Below, piece after piece: positions 35,740 through 45,410 of a stretch of DNA of 64,000 bases. The DNA is taken from assembly GCF_013034685.1 (NCBI RefSeq), contig NZ_WQGO01000006.1, positions 62,001-126,000 on the forward strand, read 5' to 3'. The notes beneath the pieces are model-generated. The model did not search any database. It worked only from the letters and a program-made list of their open reading frames with translations, and was not told the origin of the DNA. Source of the DNA: Ruegeria lacuscaerulensis (lineage in GTDB: Bacteria > Pseudomonadota > Alphaproteobacteria > Rhodobacterales > Rhodobacteraceae). A program made the translations under genes and the position numbers. How positions within the stretch are numbered: position 1 is the first letter of the stretch; each line of letters starts with the position of its first letter.

Positions 35740-38000
35740 GGTTTGCCCGAAATGTCACACGAGGCCAGAATGGCCATGTTCAGGATGTCATTCGCCGTCG
35801 AGACGGTCGAACAGATTTGAATCGGCTTGTCGATCCCAGACAGGATCGGGCCAATCACGGTCGCGCCGCCCATCTCCTGCATCAGCTTGGTCGAGATCGA
35901 GGCCGAGTGCCGCGCGGGCACGATCAGGATATTGGCTGGGCCGGTCAAACGCTGGAACGGATAGCCCGCCTGTTGATCCACATTCAGGGCCACATCCACG
36001 GTCATCTCGCCTTCGTATTCGAAATCGACGCCGCGCTGATCCAGAACCGCAGGCGCACGGTGCATCTTTTCGGCGCGTTCCGACACCGGATAGCCAAAGG
36101 TCGAGAAACTGACGAAGGCAACGCGTGGTTCAAGCCCCATATGGCGCGCAACGGCGGCTGAGCGTTCGGCAATATTTGCCAGATCATTCTCATCCGGCCA
36201 TTCATGGACCAGCGTATCGCCGATCAGAACAATCCGCCCCTTGTGCAAAAGGGCCGTCACACCCGCTGCTCCGTGCGCGGCGTCGGCGTCAAACACATGG
36301 TTGATCCGGTCCAGCACATGCGCCGACTTGCGCGTCGCCCCCGTGACCAGACCATCGCCATGGCCATGGGCCAGCATCAGCGAAGAAAACACATGCCGGT
36401 CGCGCGCGGCCAAACGGTGAATATCCTTGCGGTCGAACCCTTTGCGTTGCAGACGCTGATAAAGAAAATTCGAGTAGGTCTCGAGATGGTTGGTATTGGC
36501 AGCATTCACCACCTCCAACTCGCGCACGGCATCGCCCAGACCGGCCTCTTCCAGCTTTTGCTTCACGTCATCGGGGCGCCCCACAACCAGTGCCTTGCCA
36601 AAGCCCGACCGCTGATATGTCACTGCGGCGCGCAGCACGCGAGGGTCGTCGCCCTCGGCAAAGATCATCCGGCTTTGCGCGGCGCGGGCACGGGCGTTCA
36701 GACCACGTAGGATACTGGCGGTCGGGTCCATGCGGGATTTTAGGCTCAGCTCATAGGCGTCCATGTCGATGATCGGACGCCGCGCTGCGCCGGTATCCAT
36801 CCCGGCCTTGGCAACGGCAGGCGGAATGCGGTGGATCAAACGCGGGTCGAACGGCGTGGGGATGATATAGTCGCGCCCGAATGTCAGCGATTTGCCATAG
36901 GCCATGGCGACCTCATCCGGGACATCCTCGCGCGCCAAATTTGCCAACGCGTGGGCACAGGCAATCTTCATCTCGTCATTGATGGCGCGGGCGTGGATAT
37001 CCAGCGCGCCGCGGAACAGGTAGGGAAAGCCCAACACGTTGTTCACCTGATTGGGGTAATCGCTGCGTCCTGTAGCGACGATGGCATCGACGCGGACCTC
37101 ATGCGCTTCTTCCGGGGTGATCTCGGGGTCGGGGTTTGCCATAGCGAAGATGACAGGGTTGTCGGCCATCGAGGCAACCATATCCTGCGTCACCGCGCCT
37201 TTGACCGAAACGCCCAGGAAGACGTCTGCGCCTTTCATCGCCTCTTCCAGCGTGCGCAGGTCCGTGGTGATCGCATGGGCCGATTTCCACTGGTTCATCC
37301 CCTCGGTCCGGCCTTGATAGATCACGCCCTTGGTGTCGCAAACGATGCAGTTCTCATGCCGAGCGCCCATGGATTTGAGCAGCTCAATACAGGCGATCCC
37401 CGCCGCACCTGCCCCGTTCAGAACGATCTTCACGTCCTCAATCTTCTTGCCCGAGATATGCAGCGCATTCAGCAGACCCGCTGCACAGATCACCGCGGTC
37501 CCGTGTTGGTCATCGTGGAAGACTGGAATATCCATCTCTTCCTTCAGGCGCTGTTCGATGATGAAACACTCGGGCGCCTTGATGTCTTCAAGGTTGACGC
37601 CGCCGAAGGTCGGCCCCATGAGTTTCACCGCACGGCAGAATTCATCCGGGTCTTCGGTGTCCAGCTCGATGTCGATCGAATTCACATCAGCGAAGCGTTT
37701 GAACAGAACGGCCTTGCCTTCCATCACCGGCTTACCGCCCAGTGCACCAAGGTTCCCAAGGCCCAGAACGGCCGTCCCGTTCGAGATCACGGCCACCAGA
37801 TTGCCCTTGTTGGTATAGTCATACGCCGTCTCGGGCGCGGCAGCGATGGCCTCACAAGGGACCGCGACGCCTGGACTGTAAGCCAACGACAGATCGCGCT
37901 GCGTGGTCATGGGAACGGTGGCCTGCACCTCCCACTTGCCGGGGGTGGGGTCCAGGTGAAAGGCCAGTGCCTCTGCTTCGGTGATCTTCGTTTTGGGCAT
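35736..38000 (-). CDS. maeB: NADP-dependent malic enzyme with phosphotransacetylase-like domain
   Basis: Decarboxylates malate to pyruvate with NAD(P). The 754-aa protein has the malic-enzyme half at 1-430: LSLAYSPGVAVPCEAI, GTAVLGLGNLGALGGKPVMEGK, VFHDDQHGTAVICAAGLLNAL and the NAD-site LNGAGAAGIACIELL. The C-terminal part (about 440-754) is a phosphotransacetylase-like domain that is usually regulatory and non-catalytic in this class (NARARAAQSRMIFAEGDDPR; GPANILIVPARHSASISTKL). This is the typical alphaproteobacterial fusion. The long plus-strand frames across it are antisense shadow. It is divergent from mutS. Confidence 0.95.
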   Translation of the reverse strand: MPKTKITEAEALAFHLDPTPGKWEVQATVPMTTQRDLSLAYSPGVAVPCEAIAAAPETAYDYTNKGNLVAVISNGTAVLGLGNLGALGGKPVMEGKAVLFKRFADVNSIDIELDTEDPDEFCRAVKLMGPTFGGVNLEDIKAPECFIIEQRLKEEMDIPVFHDDQHGTAVICAAGLLNALHISGKKIEDVKIVLNGAGAAGIACIELLKSMGARHENCIVCDTKGVIYQGRTEGMNQWKSAHAITTDLRTLEEAMKGADVFLGVSVKGAVTQDMVASMADNPVIFAMANPDPEITPEEAHEVRVDAIVATGRSDYPNQVNNVLGFPYLFRGALDIHARAINDEMKIACAHALANLAREDVPDEVAMAYGKSLTFGRDYIIPTPFDPRLIHRIPPAVAKAGMDTGAARRPIIDMDAYELSLKSRMDPTASILRGLNARARAAQSRMIFAEGDDPRVLRAAVTYQRSGFGKALVVGRPDDVKQKLEEAGLGDAVRELEVVNAANTNHLETYSNFLYQRLQRKGFDRKDIHRLAARDRHVFSSLMLAHGHGDGLVTGATRKSAHVLDRINHVFDADAAHGAAGVTALLHKGRIVLIGDTLVHEWPDENDLANIAERSAAVARHMGLEPRVAFVSFSTFGYPVSERAEKMHRAPAVLDQRGVDFEYEGEMTVDVALNVDQQAGYPFQRLTGPANILIVPARHSASISTKLMQEMGGATVIGPILSGIDKPIQICSTVSTANDILNMAILASCDISGKP

Positions 38001-38143
38001 CTTTTAGGTCGTTTCCATGACTTCGGGGCTTATGCGTCATAGCGCAGGCGGGGCTGCGCCTCAACGACAATACGTTTTCACCTTTCGTCACGGTTGGGGG
38101 ATTTGTAAGGTCGCGACCGGAAGACGCCAAGAGGGGGCCGCTT

Positions 38144-40777
38144 TTGTCCACAGTCACGCCGATGATGGCGCAATATCTTGAGATCAAAGAGGCCCATTCA
38201 GACGCCCTGCTGTTCTACCGCATGGGCGATTTCTATGAGATGTTTTTCGAGGATGCGGTGAACGCCGCCGAGGCGCTGGACATTGCCCTGACCAAACGCG
38301 GCAAGCACAACGGGGCCGACATCCCGATGTGCGGCGTGCCGGTTCATGCCGCCGAGGGCTATCTGCTGACGCTGATCCGCAAAGGCTTTCGCGTGGCCGT
38401 ATGCGAACAGATGGAAAGCCCGGCTGAGGCAAAGAAAAGAGGCTCTAAATCGGTCGTTCGGCGCGATGTTGTGCGTCTCGTGACGCCCGGCACACTGACC
38501 GAGGACGCCCTGCTTGAGGCCCGCCGCCACAACTTTCTGGCCGCTTACGCCGAGGTCCGGGATGAGGCCGCTTTAGCCTGGGCCGACATTTCCACCGGGG
38601 CGTTTCACGTAATGCCTTTGACATCCGTTCGGCTCAGCCCTGAGCTGGCGCGGTTGGCCCCGTCCGAGTTGATCGTGGGCGACGGGATGGAACAGGCGTT
38701 GAACGAGACGGTCCGTGATCTGGGCATTTCGCTTACCCCCATCGGGCGCGCCAGTTTCGACAGTATAGCTGCGGAAAAACGCATATGTGGGCTGTTTCGC
38801 GTAGGTGCCTTGGATGCGTTCGGTAGTTTTGGCCGGGCCGAAGTGGCCGCCATGGGTGCGCTGATCGATTATCTTGAGATCACCCAAAAGGGCAAATTGC
38901 CCTTGCTGCAAACACCACTGAAGGAATCCGAGGATCGCGTGGTGCAGATCGACGCCGCCACGCGCCGCAATCTGGAACTCACACGATCCCTGTCAGGTGG
39001 GCGCGCCGGATCACTGCTTTCTGTGGTTGACCGCACCGTGACGCCGGGCGGCGCGCGACTGCTGGAGCAGCGCCTGTCCAGCCCGTCCCGCAATCTGGAC
39101 GTGATCCATGCGCGGCTTGATGCGGTAACTTTCGCCGCAGAAGAAAGCCTAATCTCCTCGGACCTGCGCGAGGCGCTGCGCAAAACCCCCGATCTGGATC
39201 GCGCTCTGTCACGCCTGTCGCTGGACCGAGGCGGGCCGCGCGATCTCGCTGCCATCCGCAATGGCCTGACCCAAGCCGCCGAGATTGCCGAAATCTGCCA
39301 AACACAGGATCTGCCCGTTCTGCTGTCGACCGCATTGCAAAACCTTGTGGGGTTCGACGACCTGTTGAACCTGCTGGATGAGGCTTTGGTCGCCGAACCA
39401 CCCCTTCTGGCTCGCGACGGCGGCTTCATCGCGCCCGGTTTCGACCCCGAACTCGACGAGGCCCGCACCCTGCGCGACGAAGGCCGATCCGTCATCGCAG
39501 GATTCCAGCAGAAATACGCGGAACATACCGGCATCACCTCGCTGAAGATCAAGCACAACAATGTGCTGGGCTATTTCATCGAAACCACGGCCACCCATGC
39601 CGAAAAAATGCTGAACCCGCCGTTCTCTGAAACCTACATCCACCGCCAAACCACCGCGAACCAAGTCCGGTTCACCACAGTCGAACTGTCCGAGATCGAA
39701 ACTCGCATCCTGAACGCAGGAAATCTGGCGCTTGAGATCGAAAAACGACTCTATCAAGGGCTTTCCGGCGATATTCTAACCCTTGCAGCCCGCCTCAACC
39801 AAGCGGCGCGCGGGTTGGCCGAACTGGACTTGACCACCGCGCTTGCCGATCTGGCACGGGGCGAAAACTGGTGCCGCCCACAGGTCGACAGCTCGCGCGC
39901 GTTTAGCATCCAAGGTGGTCGCCATCCGGTCGTCGAACACGCCCTGCGACAGCAGTCGGGCGACGCTTTCATCGCCAATGATTGCGACCTGAGTGCTGAT
40001 CAGGGCGCAGCAATCTGGCTGCTGACCGGACCCAACATGGCCGGTAAATCGACCTTTCTGCGCCAGAACGCCCTTATTGCTCTGCTGGCGCAAATGGGCA
40101 GCTACGTCCCCGCTGAACAGGCCCATATCGGCGTCGTCAGCCAATTGTTCAGCCGGGTCGGAGCATCCGACGATCTGGCCCGCGGCCGGTCGACCTTTAT
40201 GGTCGAGATGGTGGAAACCGCTGCTATCCTAAACCAGGCCGATGACCGCGCGCTGGTCATTCTGGATGAAATCGGGCGCGGAACTGCCACTTATGACGGC
40301 CTGTCCATTGCCTGGGCCACGCTGGAACACCTGCACGCGGCCAACCAATGCCGTGCGCTGTTCGCCACTCACTACCACGAACTTACTGCACTGGCGGGTA
40401 AGCTCGAAAGTGTCGACAACGCCACCGTCGCCGTCAAGGAATGGGAGGGCGAGGTGATCTTCCTACATGAGGTCCACAAAGGCGCCGCCGACCGCTCCTA
40501 TGGCGTGCAGGTCGCACAGCTGGCGGGCCTCCCAGCATCTGTCGTCGATCGCGCCCGAACCGTCCTTGAACAACTGGAAAAAACCGAACGCGAAGGCGGC
40601 AAGCAAAAAGCGCTGATTGACGACCTACCACTTTTCTCAGCTGCGCCACCACCTCCAACACACACGCCGAAACCCTCGCCGGTCTCAGACATGCTGCAAG
40701 ATATCCTGCCGGACGAACTCACTCCACGCGAAGCACTCGACCTGATCTACAAACTAAAAGAGGCGGCCAAAAACTGA
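38144..40777 (+). CDS. mutS: DNA mismatch repair protein MutS
   Basis: Recognises mismatches and recruits MutL. The start is taken as TTG at 38144, which has GAGGGGG 7-8 bases before it; ATGs at 38162 and 38165 are alternatives. The mismatch-binding domain carries FYRMGDFYEMFFEDA (the conserved FxE, here FYE), and the ATPase has Walker A GPNMAGKSTFLRQNALIALL and Walker B LVILDEIGRGTATYDG, with a final helix-turn-helix-like region (DELTPREALDLIYKLKEAA). It is 877 aa, full length for MutS1. It converges on grpE across a 58-bp gap with two short palindromes. Confidence 0.97.
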   Translation: MSTVTPMMAQYLEIKEAHSDALLFYRMGDFYEMFFEDAVNAAEALDIALTKRGKHNGADIPMCGVPVHAAEGYLLTLIRKGFRVAVCEQMESPAEAKKRGSKSVVRRDVVRLVTPGTLTEDALLEARRHNFLAAYAEVRDEAALAWADISTGAFHVMPLTSVRLSPELARLAPSELIVGDGMEQALNETVRDLGISLTPIGRASFDSIAAEKRICGLFRVGALDAFGSFGRAEVAAMGALIDYLEITQKGKLPLLQTPLKESEDRVVQIDAATRRNLELTRSLSGGRAGSLLSVVDRTVTPGGARLLEQRLSSPSRNLDVIHARLDAVTFAAEESLISSDLREALRKTPDLDRALSRLSLDRGGPRDLAAIRNGLTQAAEIAEICQTQDLPVLLSTALQNLVGFDDLLNLLDEALVAEPPLLARDGGFIAPGFDPELDEARTLRDEGRSVIAGFQQKYAEHTGITSLKIKHNNVLGYFIETTATHAEKMLNPPFSETYIHRQTTANQVRFTTVELSEIETRILNAGNLALEIEKRLYQGLSGDILTLAARLNQAARGLAELDLTTALADLARGENWCRPQVDSSRAFSIQGGRHPVVEHALRQQSGDAFIANDCDLSADQGAAIWLLTGPNMAGKSTFLRQNALIALLAQMGSYVPAEQAHIGVVSQLFSRVGASDDLARGRSTFMVEMVETAAILNQADDRALVILDEIGRGTATYDGLSIAWATLEHLHAANQCRALFATHYHELTALAGKLESVDNATVAVKEWEGEVIFLHEVHKGAADRSYGVQVAQLAGLPASVVDRARTVLEQLEKTEREGGKQKALIDDLPLFSAAPPPPTHTPKPSPVSDMLQDILPDELTPREALDLIYKLKEAAKN

Positions 40778-40802
40778 CCGCCCCTTCTTCTGTTCAAAAA
40801 TA

Positions 40803-40833
40803 CCTCCGCCGGAGGCTTGGCTTCGCAGAAGCC
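40803..40833. terminator. Two adjacent palindromes between convergent mutS and grpE
   Basis: CCTCC-gcc-GGAGG (40803-40815) and GGCTTC-gca-GAAGCC (40819-40833) are both perfect. They fill the short gap between the convergent 3' ends and could stop transcription from both sides; no long T-tract is present. The first is similar in style to the palindromes after dnaJ. Confidence 0.55.
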
Positions 40834-40835
40834 AA

Positions 40836-41399
40836 TCAGCTCGCAGGTGTCGACGACACTCCAACCTGCGCCGGACGCAGCAAACGGTCATGTAGCATGA
40901 ATCCTTCAGCTGAGACCTGAATGATGTCGCCCGCCTTGGTGCCAGGCACCGGGGCTTCGAACATCGCCTCATGCATGTTTGGATCAAACCGATCCCCAAC
41001 TTCCGGCGTGATCACCACAATCCCATGTTTTTGGAATACGTCCTTCAGTGCGCGCATGGTCAGTTCCACGCCTTCTATCAAACCAGCAGCCACTTCTTTC
41101 TGCTCATCGGTCGCAGCCTCAAGCGCGCGCTTCATGTTGTCGTAAACCGGCAGCATGTCACGGGCCAGTTTTGACCCACCATACTGTTCCGCATCCCGAC
41201 GGGCCTTGTCGCCACGTTTACGCGCATTCTCTGCATCCGCCAAGGCACGCATGAACTTGTCCTTGAACGCATCTCGCTCGGCGCGCAACGCGTCGATCTC
41301 AAGCTCTTCTTCGCTAATCTCAACAAGGTCCTCGGCCAGCTCTTCCGCTTCGGCCATTGCGATATCGTCCAGAAAATCTTCGTTTTTGGGCTCTGCCAT
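40836..41399 (-). CDS. grpE: Nucleotide exchange factor GrpE
   Basis: Releases ADP from DnaK. The 187-aa protein has the long N-terminal coiled region (EELAEDLVEISEEELEIDAL, about 15-34) and the GrpE signature near the C-terminus (LKDVFQKHGIVVITPEVGDRFDPNMHEAM). It lies 10 bp downstream of hrcA and should be translated from the same mRNA. Its 3' end is 58 bp from mutS. Confidence 0.96.
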   Translation of the reverse strand: MAEPKNEDFLDDIAMAEAEELAEDLVEISEEELEIDALRAERDAFKDKFMRALADAENARKRGDKARRDAEQYGGSKLARDMLPVYDNMKRALEAATDEQKEVAAGLIEGVELTMRALKDVFQKHGIVVITPEVGDRFDPNMHEAMFEAPVPGTKAGDIIQVSAEGFMLHDRLLRPAQVGVSSTPAS

Positions 41400-41409
41400 C
41401 TCTTACCCT

Positions 41410-42474
41410 CTAGCTCCGGTCGGAAATCAGCTTGCCGACCAGTTGCGCCGTATAATCCACGATCGGCACGATCCGTCCATAGTTCAGTCGCGTGGGTCCA
41501 ATAACCCCGACCGCACCGATTATCTTACGATCAGCGTTCATATATGGAGACACCACCAAAGAGGAACCCGAAAGTGAGAAAAGTTTGTTCTCAGAGCCGA
41601 TAAAAATGCGCACACCCTCGCCATCTTCAGTCAATTCAAGGAATTCGGCGATGTCACGCTTACGTTCCAGATCGTCAAACAGGGTGCGAATGCGGTCCAG
41701 CTCTTCAACTTCGCCCGAATCCGCCAGCAGATTCGCCCGCCCCCGCACGATCAACCGGGCTGAGTCGCCCCCGTCCCCGTCCCAGGCCGCGATTCCGCTT
41801 TCGACCATGTCACGCGCCAGAACATCAATTTCCTGTTTACGCACGTCGATCTGAGACAGCATCTGCTTGCGCACTTCGCTAATCGTGCGGCCCTCAATCA
41901 GCGCGTTCAGGAAATTCGCCGCCTCGCGCATGGAACTCGGCGTCTGCCCCGGCGGCGGGGTGAACAGGCGGTTTTCCACGTGCCCATCCGAAAACACCAG
42001 CACCACTAAAGCCCGGTCATGGCCCAGCGAGACAAACTCGATATGCTTAATCTCGGCCTCATGCTTGGGCGTCAGCACCAGCGACGCGCCTTGTGTCACG
42101 TGTGACAAAGCCGATCCCACCCGGTCCAGCATACCGCCCACATCGCCCGTGTTAGAGCCTAATGTCTCATTCAGCTTCTGCCGGTCATCGGCGCCCAGAT
42201 CGCCAACCTCAAGCAACCCGTCAACAAACATTCGCAACCCCTGCTGCGTTGGAATCCGCCCCGCAGACACATGAGGGCTGTCCAGCAGGCCCAGAAACTC
42301 CAGATCCTGCATCACATTGCGCACCGTCGCGGCGCTGACTCTCTCCGACAAGGTGCGGGTCAGGGTGCGGCTGCCGACCGGCTCGCCGCTCTCCAAATAG
42401 CTTTCGACGATCAACCGGAACACTTCGCGCGAGCGGTCGTTCATCTCATTCAGAATTTTACTTGCTTCGCTCAT
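41410..42474 (-). CDS. hrcA: Heat-inducible transcription repressor HrcA
   Basis: Winged-helix repressor of groESL-type heat-shock genes through CIRCE operators. The 354-aa protein starts MSEASKILNEMNDRSREVFR; the winged helix has ESYLESGEPVGSRTLTRTLSERVSAATVRNVMQDLEFLGLL. The central GAF-like and C-terminal regions (VVSPYMNADRKIIGAVGVIGPTRLNYGRI) are conserved. I see no CIRCE repeat in its own upstream region or before dnaK, so its targets lie elsewhere. It heads an hrcA-grpE unit. Confidence 0.95.
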   Translation of the reverse strand: MSEASKILNEMNDRSREVFRLIVESYLESGEPVGSRTLTRTLSERVSAATVRNVMQDLEFLGLLDSPHVSAGRIPTQQGLRMFVDGLLEVGDLGADDRQKLNETLGSNTGDVGGMLDRVGSALSHVTQGASLVLTPKHEAEIKHIEFVSLGHDRALVVLVFSDGHVENRLFTPPPGQTPSSMREAANFLNALIEGRTISEVRKQMLSQIDVRKQEIDVLARDMVESGIAAWDGDGGDSARLIVRGRANLLADSGEVEELDRIRTLFDDLERKRDIAEFLELTEDGEGVRIFIGSENKLFSLSGSSLVVSPYMNADRKIIGAVGVIGPTRLNYGRIVPIVDYTAQLVGKLISDRS

Positions 42475-42497
42475 CGGCGGCCCCCTGCTGGATCGTC

Positions 42498-42525
42498 ATT
42501 AAATCGCAGGTAAATGAAAGGTCAA
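42498..42525 (-). promoter_or_regulatory. Candidate sigma-70 promoter of hrcA-grpE
   Basis: On the minus strand TTGACC (42520-42525) and TTTAAT (42498-42503) are separated by 16 bases, 24 bp before the hrcA start. It is closer to sigma-70 than to heat-shock consensus. Confidence 0.45.
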
Positions 42526-42586
42526 TCGGGGTTGCATCGTAACGCCACGGGGCGGTATCCCAAAGCCAGCAAACAAAGGAAATTCC

Positions 42587-43300
42587 ATGCGACCCTCAGG
42601 ACGTAATCTAGACGAAATGCGCGCTGTTTCCATCGAGACAGGTTTCACCAAACATGCCGAAGGGTCTTGCCTGATCAAGATGGGCGACACCCATGTGCTA
42701 TGTACCGCCACGATCGAGGACCGCGTGCCGCCCTTTATCAAGGGCTCGGGCCTTGGCTGGGTGACTGCCGAATACGGGATGCTGCCCCGCGCGACCAACA
42801 CGCGGATGCGGCGTGAGGCGGCCTCAGGCAAGCAAGGCGGTCGCACCGTGGAAATCCAGCGCCTGATTGGCCGCGCCCTGCGCGCCGGTGTCGACCGGGT
42901 GGCGCTGGGTGAACGACAGATCACTGTCGACTGCGATGTCATTCAGGCCGATGGCGGCACCCGCTGCGCCTCGATCACCGGCGGTTGGGTCGCGCTGCGT
43001 CTGGCGGTGAACAAGCTGATGAAAACGGGCGATGTGATTTCCGATCCTCTGGTCGATCCTGTCGCCGCCGTGTCTTGTGGCATCTATGCCGGTCAGCCGG
43101 TACTGGATCTGGACTACCCCGAAGACAGCGAAGCCGGTGTGGATGGCAACTTCATCATGACCGGCTCGGGCAAGCTGATCGAAGTACAGATGAGCGCCGA
43201 AGGCTCGGTCTTTAGCCGCGCGCAGATGGATCAGCTGATGGATCTGGCCGAAAAAGGCGTCAGCGAACTGGCAGCCGCACAGAAAGCCGCCACCGCATGA
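42587..43300 (+). CDS. rph: RNase PH
   Basis: Phosphorolytic 3'-5' exoribonuclease that trims tRNA 3' ends. The 237-aa protein begins [20 protein letters not shown] and has the phosphate-binding block [21 protein letters not shown], followed by [15 protein letters not shown] and [19 protein letters not shown]. The C-terminus ([18 protein letters not shown]) is intact, so it should be active. It is divergent from hrcA, and the rdgB start overlaps its stop by ATGA. Confidence 0.96.
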   Translation: MRPSGRNLDEMRAVSIETGFTKHAEGSCLIKMGDTHVLCTATIEDRVPPFIKGSGLGWVTAEYGMLPRATNTRMRREAASGKQGGRTVEIQRLIGRALRAGVDRVALGERQITVDCDVIQADGGTRCASITGGWVALRLAVNKLMKTGDVISDPLVDPVAAVSCGIYAGQPVLDLDYPEDSEAGVDGNFIMTGSGKLIEVQMSAEGSVFSRAQMDQLMDLAEKGVSELAAAQKAATA

Positions 43301-43911
43301 CCCGAAAGTTCGACAGCGACAGGCTGCTGGTCGCCACGCACAACAGAGGCAAGCTTGAGGAGATGGCGCATCTTCTTGAGCCCTTTGGCGTGACCGTGAT
43401 CGGCGCGGGCGAGATGAACCTGCCCGAACCGGAAGAGACAGAGGATACCTTTGTCGGCAATGCCCGGATCAAGGCGCATGCCGCGGCAAAGGCGACCGGC
43501 CTGCCTGCTCTGTCGGACGATTCCGGGATCACCATCGACGCGCTGAACGGCGCACCCGGCGTCTACACTGCCGATTGGGCCGAAACTGGCAATGGCCGGG
43601 ATTTCCTGATGGCGATGACCCGCGCTCATAATGAGTTGGAAGCCAAAAACGCCCCCCACCCGCGTACTGCGCAGTTCCGCAGCACCCTGGTGTTAGCCTG
43701 GCCCGACGGTCATGACGAAGTGTTCGAGGGCATCGCTCCCGGTCATCTGGTCTGGCCCATTCGCGGCGAAGGCGGTTTTGGCTATGACCCGATGTTTGTC
43801 CCCGACGGCTATGACATTACCTTTGCCGAGATGGATCGCTGGGAAAAGAACAAGATCAGCCATCGCGGCCGCGCGGTGGAGATGTTCGTGAAGGGCTGCT
43901 TTGGCGGATGA
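43297..43911 (+). CDS. rdgB: XTP/dITP diphosphatase (HAM1/RdgB)
   Basis: House-cleaning pyrophosphatase that removes dITP and XTP from the nucleotide pool. The 204-aa protein carries [18 protein letters not shown] at the N-terminus and the substrate loop [20 protein letters not shown], with [18 protein letters not shown] near the C-terminus. It lies between rph and hemW in a rightward unit with overlapping ends; this order is common in alphaproteobacteria. Confidence 0.96.
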   Translation: MTRKFDSDRLLVATHNRGKLEEMAHLLEPFGVTVIGAGEMNLPEPEETEDTFVGNARIKAHAAAKATGLPALSDDSGITIDALNGAPGVYTADWAETGNGRDFLMAMTRAHNELEAKNAPHPRTAQFRSTLVLAWPDGHDEVFEGIAPGHLVWPIRGEGGFGYDPMFVPDGYDITFAEMDRWEKNKISHRGRAVEMFVKGCFGG

Positions 43912-45055
43912 TTGGCGCAACGGGGGCTTTGGCCTGTACGTGCATTGGCCCTTTTGCGAGGCCAAATGCCCCTATTGCGATTTCAACAGCCATGTTTCCC
44001 GTAATATTGATCAAAAACAATGGCTTGAGGCGTATCTGACCGAGCTGCGCCGCTCGGCCACCGAAACGCCCGATCGCATCCTGAACACGATCTTCTTCGG
44101 TGGCGGCACCCCATCTCTGATGGATCCCGACACCGTCGCCGCTGTGATTGATGAGGCCCGCGCCCTGTGGCGGCCCGCCAATGACATGGAAATCACGCTT
44201 GAGGCCAATCCCGGCTCGGTCGAGGCTGGGCGCTTCGCTGCCTATCGTGATGCCGGCGTGAACCGGATCTCGATGGGGGTACAAGCGCTGAACGATGAAG
44301 ATCTGCGTCGTCTGGGCCGTATCCACACAGTGGCCGAGGCCCACGCCGCCTTTGATATCGCCCGTAATTGCTTTGACCGCGTCAGTTTCGACCTGATCTA
44401 TGCCCGCCAGCATCAAACGTTGGACGATTGGCGCGCGGAACTAACCGAAGCCCTGTCGATGGCCGTTGATCATCTGTCACTGTACCAACTGACGATCGAA
44501 GAAGGCACCGCCTTTGGCGACCGTTACGCGGTGGGCAAACTGCGCGGCCTGCCCGAGGATGACCACGCCGCTGACATGTACCTCGCCACGCAGGAGATTT
44601 GTGAGGCCCACGGCCTGCCCGCCTATGAAGTGTCAAACCACGCCCGACCAGGCGCGGAGTCGCGGCACAATCTGATCTATTGGAACTACGGGGATTATGT
44701 GGGCATCGGACCCGGTGCACATGGGCGCATCACGGTTCATAACACCAAATACGCCACTGAAACCTACTTGTCGCCAACCGCGTGGTTGACTGCTGCCCTC
44801 AAGGGATCGGGTGAAAAGGAACGCACCGCGCTCAGTCCGCAAGATCAGGCAAATGAATACCTTATAATGGGTCTACGTATTTCTGATGGTCTAGATATAG
44901 ATCGCTACAGTGCATTATCATCGTATGAGCTGCCACATGGCAAACTCAACGATCTGAGTGAAATCGGTATGGTCGAGGTGCAAGGCCGTCAGCTTAGGGC
45001 CACCAAAAACGGACGCGCAGTATTGAATGCCGTTATCCGGGAATTGCTGGGGTAG
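43901..45055 (+). CDS. hemW: Radical SAM heme chaperone HemW
   Basis: Radical-SAM-family protein related to HemN, now thought to insert or carry heme. The FeS cluster motif is CEAKCPYCDFN near residue 18 (Cx3CxxC), preceded by GFGLYVHWPF. GGGTPSLM and the EANPGSVEAGRFAAYRDAGV region follow. The start is read as TTG at 43901, within the rdgB 3' end; the product is 384 aa, with the conserved block beginning at GFGLYVHW. No good ribosome site stands out. Oxygen-independent coproporphyrinogen dehydrogenase (HemN) is the old annotation; HemN-specific residues are not evident. Confidence 0.9.
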   Translation: MADDWRNGGFGLYVHWPFCEAKCPYCDFNSHVSRNIDQKQWLEAYLTELRRSATETPDRILNTIFFGGGTPSLMDPDTVAAVIDEARALWRPANDMEITLEANPGSVEAGRFAAYRDAGVNRISMGVQALNDEDLRRLGRIHTVAEAHAAFDIARNCFDRVSFDLIYARQHQTLDDWRAELTEALSMAVDHLSLYQLTIEEGTAFGDRYAVGKLRGLPEDDHAADMYLATQEICEAHGLPAYEVSNHARPGAESRHNLIYWNYGDYVGIGPGAHGRITVHNTKYATETYLSPTAWLTAALKGSGEKERTALSPQDQANEYLIMGLRISDGLDIDRYSALSSYELPHGKLNDLSEIGMVEVQGRQLRATKNGRAVLNAVIRELLG

Positions 45056-45056
45056 C

Positions 45057-45410
45057 ATGCAGTATCTTTGGGCTACTCTGGGATTGATTTGCGTGGCGCT
45101 TGCAGTCATCGGTGTCGTGCTGCCACTGCTACCGACCGTCCCGTTCCTGCTGTTGGCCGCCTTCTTCTTCGCGCGCTCATCGTCCCGTTTGCATAATTGG
45201 CTGATCACACATCGCACGTTCGGCCCAATGATTATTGATTGGCAAAGCTCCGGCGCCATTCGTGCAAGTGCAAAAAAAGCGGCAACCGTGTCGATTGCCG
45301 CCGTTTTTGGAATTTCAGTCCTGATTTCTGTACCGGGGTACGTTCTTGCAATCCAGGCGGTCGTTTTGGGCGCTGTGCTAACCTTTATCTGGACCCGCCC
45401 TAACGGCTGA
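45057..45410 (+). CDS. YbaN-like DUF454 membrane protein
   Basis: A 117-aa inner-membrane protein from the ATG at 45057 (MQYLWATLGLICVALAVIG), 1 bp after the hemW stop. It has two hydrophobic stretches (about 3-40, possibly a hairpin, and 80-112) and the DUF454 block LPLLPTVPFLLLAAFFFARS. Role unknown; family members such as YbaN lie near heme or metabolism genes. The 3' end overlaps parB by 11 bp in opposite orientation. Confidence 0.88.
   Translation: MQYLWATLGLICVALAVIGVVLPLLPTVPFLLLAAFFFARSSSRLHNWLITHRTFGPMIIDWQSSGAIRASAKKAATVSIAAVFGISVLISVPGYVLAIQAVVLGAVLTFIWTRPNG

Noticed and set aside
36831..38042. 403-codon open frame opposite maeB
   Set aside because: Antisense shadow of the malic enzyme; high-GC codon use keeps the frame open.
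42475..42586. CIRCE operator before hrcA or dnaK
   Set aside because: I looked for TTAGCACTC-N9-GAGTGCTAA in the upstream gaps of hrcA and dnaK and saw no match.
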